From Mikrocytos mackini (taxonomy: Eukaryota > Endomyxa > Ascetosporea > Mikrocytida > Mikrocytiidae), in NCBI GenBank assembly GCA_030180075.1, contig JASNJN010000125.1:1-23788 (forward strand): a stretch of DNA of 23,788 nucleotides, given 5' to 3'. How positions within the stretch are numbered: the first letter of the stretch is position 1; each line of letters starts with the position of its first letter. Both the position numbers and the translations under genes were made by a program. Below, piece after piece: positions 19,401 through 23,788 of the stretch. The notes under the pieces were generated by a model that saw only the letters and a list, made by a program, of their open reading frames with translations, was not told the origin of the DNA and ran no database searches.

Positions 19401-19486
19401 TTAGTATTGGTTCAATATATTGTGAATATTCATGTACCTTACCGTGAGAGACCCTTTTAAACCAACAACTAATGATTATTTATTGA

Positions 19487-19498
19487 GGCGATATCGCC
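19487..19498. repeat. 12-bp perfect palindrome
   Basis: GGCGATATCGCC is self-complementary over its full length. It lies just left of the hAT-type MITE insertion and, before that insertion, was contiguous with the hairpin-rich sequence now at 20201 onwards. Confidence 0.7.
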
Positions 19499-19500
19499 TG

Positions 19501-19508
19501 GTCACATC
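19501..19508. repeat. Left target-site duplication of the MITE
   Basis: GTCACATC, identical to 20193-20200. Eight base pairs is the length typical of hAT transposons. Confidence 0.88.
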
Positions 19509-20192
19509 TAGAGTTTCCAAAATCAATACCGGTATTTTAGCAATACCGTTTTCGATTATTTCGGAAATAATACCGGTAATTATAATTATAAATTCTTTGA
19601 AATATAATATGCATGAATATCGTTTTATTTTATTAATATTTCAAGCACGAATTTCCAGATGATGTTTTTTTAATTTAATTTTGAATGTTGAGCTATAAAG
19701 ATGATGGAATTTAGTTTTAAACATGGAGATAGTCATTTAATACGAATAAACAAGGTCAATTCATATTGGATGTTTTTTACAATAATAGGAATTTTAGTCG
19801 GTTATTTTAATTCCTTTTATCAATACTAAAATATTACAGGAGTGTATAAATAAAATTGCAGAAACGCAATAGGAAATAAAAATTATAATAATATGAATAA
19901 AATGTTACATTATGGAAACCTTGTTCAGTTATTTTAACATAAGATACTATATAAACATACTAACTTTTCCACCTTTTACTTTTACTAATAATTATGTTTT
20001 GTAACATTATATGCCATAAATGTGTTTGGTTGGGATTATAAAGGTAAATTAGGTGAAAATTTCCATTTTAAATTGAATTATTTCAAATTTCCTTGGTATT
20101 TTGTATATTATCTCAATGGCACGGAATACCGGTTACCGAAGCTAAATTCGGAAACCGGTATAATTTTACAGACCCGGTAATTGGAAACTCTA
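19509..20192. mobile_element. hAT-type MITE (non-autonomous DNA transposon), 684 bp
   Basis: It begins TAGAGTTTCCAA and ends TTGGAAACTCTA, perfect 12-bp terminal inverted repeats with the TAGAG start common to hAT ends, and is flanked by identical 8-bp duplications GTCACATC. Both ends carry subterminal ACCGGT/ATACCGGT motifs (at about 19528-19580 and 20130-20180), as hAT elements often do for transposase binding. The interior is very AT-rich and has no transposase frame, so mobilisation would need a transposase from elsewhere. The perfect duplication and ends suggest a fairly recent insertion. Confidence 0.88.
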
Positions 20193-20200
20193 GTCACATC
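20193..20200. repeat. Right target-site duplication of the MITE
   Basis: GTCACATC, matching 19501-19508 exactly. Confidence 0.88.
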
Positions 20201-20700
20201 AGCCTTTCCCTGTGAAACCAATGGATTCTATTTCAACCTGGCGGTTTGCTTTGGATCTCCCTTGCCTACTCCTGGTTCCCCCAGAGCCGTTTAAGGCCAT
20301 GTGATAACCCTTAAAGGGTTAATAGATCAGCCTATCAAACCCCCTTACTTTTGCCTATTCTTCCCCTTGGGGTTTTTGGCGCGTAAGGAATGGTCAGGTG
20401 ACTGGGGTATTATTTACCAGGTCGCTGTGGTATCTAGTTATACCACTCCGTTTATTCACCAAGGGTAAAATAAAACGGAGACCTTTAGGTCTATGCGATG
20501 AACCCAAGGGGTTGTCGCAAAGCTCTACCATCTTCTCGTTGAGAACTGGTATTCATGGTTCACCTTCCCTTTGGGCGGTTTACCGGGCCTGTGGCCAGGA
20601 AATCATGAATTGATTCCGGGCCCGTCTTTTTATTGTGGGCCTTGCGGCCCCATGTTAAAGCGTTAATGACGGGACAGACCAACTTGGTTCCCCATCTGGC
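20201..20700. other. GC-rich run of perfect hairpins
   Basis: Much more GC-rich than its surroundings and packed with inverted repeats: AACCCTT/AAGGGTT (20306-20320); nested CCTTAC/GTAAGG around GCC/GGC and CCCC/GGGG (20343-20388); GTGGTAT/ATACCAC (20427-20446); CTCCGTTT/AAACGGAG (20446-20480); AGACCT/AGGTCT (20479-20492); TGCGA/TCGCA enclosing AACCC/GGGTT (20494-20519); AATCA/TGATT (20601-20615); CGGGCCCG (20617-20624); GGGCC/GGCCC (20637-20650). Neighbouring hairpins are nearly end to end. The pattern suggests a structured RNA or a hairpin-cluster mobile element. No rRNA, tRNA or ribozyme core was recognised. A 67-codon minus-strand frame (20560-20763) overlaps the hairpins and is probably chance. 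Confidence 0.65.
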
Positions 20701-21045
20701 GGCTTCCATCACATTTTCCCCCAAATTATTTGAAATCGGCCCAAAATCTAAAATAATCACCAATGATACTTTTTGAAATATATTGTATTTTCCGGGGGAA
20801 AATCCACTAAACCGAACGCTCAGACGGTGATTTAACCGACACCATCTCGATAAACGACCGGTTTAAAATTTGGAAATTTCCAAAATCCAAATTTTTACAA
20901 TTTGAAATTTGGGGGAAAATGATATTTTACATGATGAAAAATTAAATAATTTGGGGATATTGGGATGATTTTGAGGAAAATGGGATGATTTGGGGGAAAA
21001 TGAAATAATTTAGGGAAATTGAAACAATTTGGGGGAAAATGAAAT
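20701..21045 (+). repeat. Dispersed repeat, copy 2
   Basis: Aligns in inverted orientation with 9044-9304. The middle part (about 20780-20870, with CGGTGATTTAACCGACA) is the best conserved. The right part (about 20905-21045) consists of degenerate units of about 20 bp around ATTTGGGGGAAAATGAAAT, expanded relative to copy 1. It ends about 85 bp before the start of the MULE coding region, so it may be the terminal region of that element or a separate insertion. Confidence 0.72.
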
Positions 21046-21592
21046 CTGAGCCAAAAGAATACGATATTTAGCGCTCTAATTCAATATAGAAGACACAAAC
21101 AGACGTCAGATGAGAGTAATACCGACATAATGGACTCGAAGGAAACCTGTGTGTCAAATAGCAACAGTAAGGCTTCATTTCAAAGAATCACTACAAACAA
21201 TCATTCAAAATTTAAAGATTCGGGAAAAAATTTACCCATCAAGAAAGACAAAGAGCTAAAACTTCCTTACTTTGGTAAACACAATTATAAAAACAACGAA
21301 GAACGCGAGCAATACTATAAGGAGCTATTAATGGTTACGTTAAGCTCAGGATATGAAGACATCACGTGTTCAAGTTTTACAGAAACTACAGGGAGCGAAG
21401 ACGATGACAATCGGTCATTCTTTTTTTGCGATGACCTGAAATCTGATCAGAAAGTACTAGATGTTGAAACTACATAAGTAAACCACCACTACGTTCTACA
21501 AAAACACTTACAACAGATTCCAAACAGAGATCGACTTTCAAAAAGGAAAAAACTTCTATTCCTTCTTATGAAAAAGATATTGCCACAGATAA

Positions 21593-22659
21593 TTTGAGTT
21601 TCATAGAAGAAATTTTGACTGATTTTGCCCTTTAGACTCGGAGCCGAAACAAAAGGAATTTATGCCTAACACTGATGTTACAATGAAATTAAAGTTTTTG
21701 AGCGAAAGCGCTTGTTCTAGTTGGATTAATTCAACAATTGATCGAAACGGACTCATATTCACTGCTTCAACTGGAAAAAAGAAATTAAAAGACAATGTAA
21801 CAGCACGCTACTTTTATTGTAAATACAACATTAACAAGGACCCCATATGTATACAGGCACTATCTACAACAGGAAAATTCATAAAATGCCCGGCTTATTA
21901 TATAACTTACAAAGCTAGAAACGGAAGGATGAGTGTGGAATACAAAACTAAACACAATCACGAGATTAACCCTAAGTTTTTGGGAATTAACAAAACACTA
22001 AGGAATGAACTTTTAAAAGACATCAATTCACAAGTTTCATTGAAAGACTTATACAAAAAGATAATGAGCGATAACTTCCGAAATAAGCACCCTGTGGCGG
22101 ATCGTATTGGAATGAACTACTTGCGTTCATTAAAAGATAAGTATTCTAAATTCGCTCGAAATGATTTGGAATGTTATAAGTCGTTTTTAGGTGTAGTTTT
22201 GAGCCACGTTGAAAATCAGCAATGTATTTCCATTTTATTGAAGCTGCAAGGAGAAAATAACCCTTTATACGAACGATTAGACGAAGATGACATGGTTTTC
22301 GCTTTTACATCACTGCTGATGTTAGGAAATGCAAGAACAACAATAGACAATGATATTTTAATTGACAGTACACATAAAAGTAATCGTTACAACTTTAAGC
22401 TAACTAGTTTCTTTACTATACATGAGACACAGAGAGCCTTTCCATGTTTGTTCGTTATTTCATCAAAAGAAAGCTTGGACATATTTGATACTGTTTTAGA
22501 GGAATTTCAAAAGATAACAAATATGAATCCTTCAACCAAATACGTTCTGTCAGACATGTACCCAACTTACTACAAATTATGGAATAAGAACGTAAATTTG
22601 GACAGTGTGTGGCTGTGGTGCCAATGGCATGTGAAAAAGGCAATCTTCAGAAACATTAA
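21593..22659 (+). repeat. Left arm of a 1067-bp inverted repeat
   Basis: Reverse complement of 22722-23788. I noticed a single difference, in the codon for residue 291 (Ser in this arm, Ala in the other). The arm covers most of the MULE coding region. Confidence 0.92.
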
Positions 22660-22721
22660 CTTGAAAATTAAAAACAGTAAGAAGGCCATTGAAGTTAAAA
22701 ACCGGTTTATAATGTTNCNAN
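22660..22721. other. Loop of the palindrome, with undetermined bases
   Basis: A 62-bp spacer between the arms. It continues the transposase reading frame of the left arm (NLKIKNSKKAIEV) and ends with ambiguous bases at 22717, 22719 and 22721, exactly at the junction with the right arm. This suggests a low-quality join. Confidence 0.8.
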
Positions 22722-23788
22722 TTAATGTTTCTGAAGATTGCCTTTTTCACATGCCATTGGCACCACAGCCACACACTGTCCAAATTTACGTTCTTATTCC
22801 ATAATTTGTAGTAAGTTGGGTACATGTCTGACAGAACGTATTTGGTTGCAGGATTCATATTTGTTATCTTTTGAAATTCCTCTAAAACAGTATCAAATAT
22901 GTCCAAGCTTTCTTTTGATGAAATAACGAACAAACATGGAAAGGCTCTCTGTGTCTCATGTATAGTAAAGAAACTAGTTAGCTTAAAGTTGTAACGATTA
23001 CTTTTATGTGTACTGTCAATTAAAATATCATTGTCTATTGTTGTTCTTGCATTTCCTAACATCAGCAGTGATGTAAAAGCGAAAACCATGTCATCTTCGT
23101 CTAATCGTTCGTATAAAGGGTTATTTTCTCCTTGCAGCTTCAATAAAATGGAAATACATTGCTGATTTTCAACGTGGCTCAAAACTACACCTAAAAACGA
23201 CTTATAACATTCCAAATCATTTCGAGCGAATTTAGAATACTTATCTTTTAATGAACGCAAGTAGTTCATTCCAATACGATCCGCCACAGGGTGCTTATTT
23301 CGGAAGTTATCGCTCATTATCTTTTTGTATAAGTCTTTCAATGAAACTTGTGAATTGATGTCTTTTAAAAGTTCATTCCTTAGTGTTTTGTTAATTCCCA
23401 AAAACTTAGGGTTAATCTCGTGATTGTGTTTAGTTTTGTATTCCACACTCATCCTTCCGTTTCTAGCTTTGTAAGTTATATAATAAGCCGGGCATTTTAT
23501 GAATTTTCCTGTTGTAGATAGTGCCTGTATACATATGGGGTCCTTGTTAATGTTGTATTTACAATAAAAGTAGCGTGCTGTTACATTGTCTTTTAATTTC
23601 TTTTTTCCAGTTGAAGCAGTGAATATGAGTCCGTTTCGATCAATTGTTGAATTAATCCAACTAGAACAAGCGCTTTCGCTCAAAAACTTTAATTTCATTG
23701 TAACATCAGTGTTAGGCATAAATTCCTTTTGTTTCGGCTCCGAGTCTAAAGGGCAAAATCAGTCAAAATTTCTTCTATGAAACTCAAA
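22722..23788 (-). repeat. Right arm of the inverted repeat, carrying MULE copy B again
   Basis: Encodes the same transposase region on the minus strand (start ATG at 23717-23719, same residues to about 331, with Ala at 291). It stops at the window end, so the 5' portion equivalent to 21130-21592 is not seen here. Confidence 0.9.

Larger units (their letters stand above)
21130..22721 (+). pseudogene. MULE-type transposase, copy B (5' part only)
   Basis: A Mutator-like transposase. A polar, serine/acid-rich N-terminal segment is read at 21130-21477. Coding then continues in other frames to about 21650, so one or two frame changes (or a small intron) lie there. The main frame starts at ATG 21662: a zinc-binding pattern Cys53, Cys76, His98, His100 (KHNHE), then the transposase core with Asp235 in DILIDSTHKS, Asp298 in YVLSDMYPTYY and a CQWH motif (320-323), as in PF10551-type transposases. 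The frame runs into undetermined bases (22717-22721) and then into the inverted copy, so the C-terminal part with the third acidic residue is missing. It is clearly diverged from the copy at 238-1503. Confidence 0.82.

Noticed and set aside
20201-20700. Ribosomal RNA, tRNA cluster or hammerhead-type ribozyme
   Set aside because: No universally conserved rRNA stretch, no tRNA A/B boxes and no CTGANGA plus GAAA core was found on either strand.
20560-20763. A 67-codon minus-strand protein in the hairpin-rich region
   Set aside because: It overlaps several perfect hairpins, has no recognisable domain, and its composition follows the palindromes; probably chance.

Overview
The window looks like nuclear DNA from a compact, AT-rich, intron-poor unicellular eukaryote. 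The intact genes are eukaryotic: the nuclear exportin CRM1/XPO1, the tRNA m7G methyltransferase catalytic subunit TRM8, a TPR plus J-domain co-chaperone, an F-box/LRR-like protein, a monoacylglycerol-lipase-like hydrolase and two RING-finger proteins. All read as single uninterrupted exons, several gene pairs are only 30-60 bp apart, and the proteins are Lys/Asn/Ile-rich. A microsporidian or other early-diverging fungal relative fits best. That placement is inference from gene content and compactness; no rRNA or tRNA confirms it.

Layout. 1-1503: a decayed MULE-type transposase on the minus strand, whose reading frame stops exactly where a short direct repeat begins. 1896-4915: a divergent pair of AAA-ATPase-like genes (the family with an RPRRxGKT Walker A) 39 bp apart. 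The left copy is broken only by two single-base shifts, one in a homopolymer run and one in a TTTAAA stretch; the right copy is clearly decayed. 5359-8612: a divergent pair of RING proteins of nearly equal length, 32 bp apart. 8613-9425: intergenic DNA with a dispersed repeat and a stem-loop just before the next start codon. 9426-16555: the conserved core (TPR-J protein, TRM8, F-box/LRR protein, CRM1, lipase), in alternating convergent and divergent order. 16788-19316: a long minus-strand gene of unknown function with a Walker-B-like motif, a coiled coil and a possible PD-(D/E)XK motif. It is broken by an in-frame TGA and a shift at a nine-base homopolymer, and its 5' end abuts a transposon terminus. 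19317-23788: nested mobile DNA: a pogo/Tigger-like terminus, a hAT-type MITE with a perfect 8-bp target duplication, a run of perfect GC-rich hairpins, a second copy of the dispersed repeat, and a MULE transposase present as two 1067-bp arms in inverted orientation around a short gap-containing loop.

The core genes serve general housekeeping (nuclear export, tRNA modification, protein folding, ubiquitin pathway, lipid turnover) and do not form one pathway. The most notable points are the valine in CRM1 at the leptomycin-sensitive cysteine position, the hairpin array with its nested MITE, the two divergent paralog pairs, and the near-perfect palindrome at the window end, which may be an assembly artefact. 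I recognised no retroviral, LTR or Polinton-like element.
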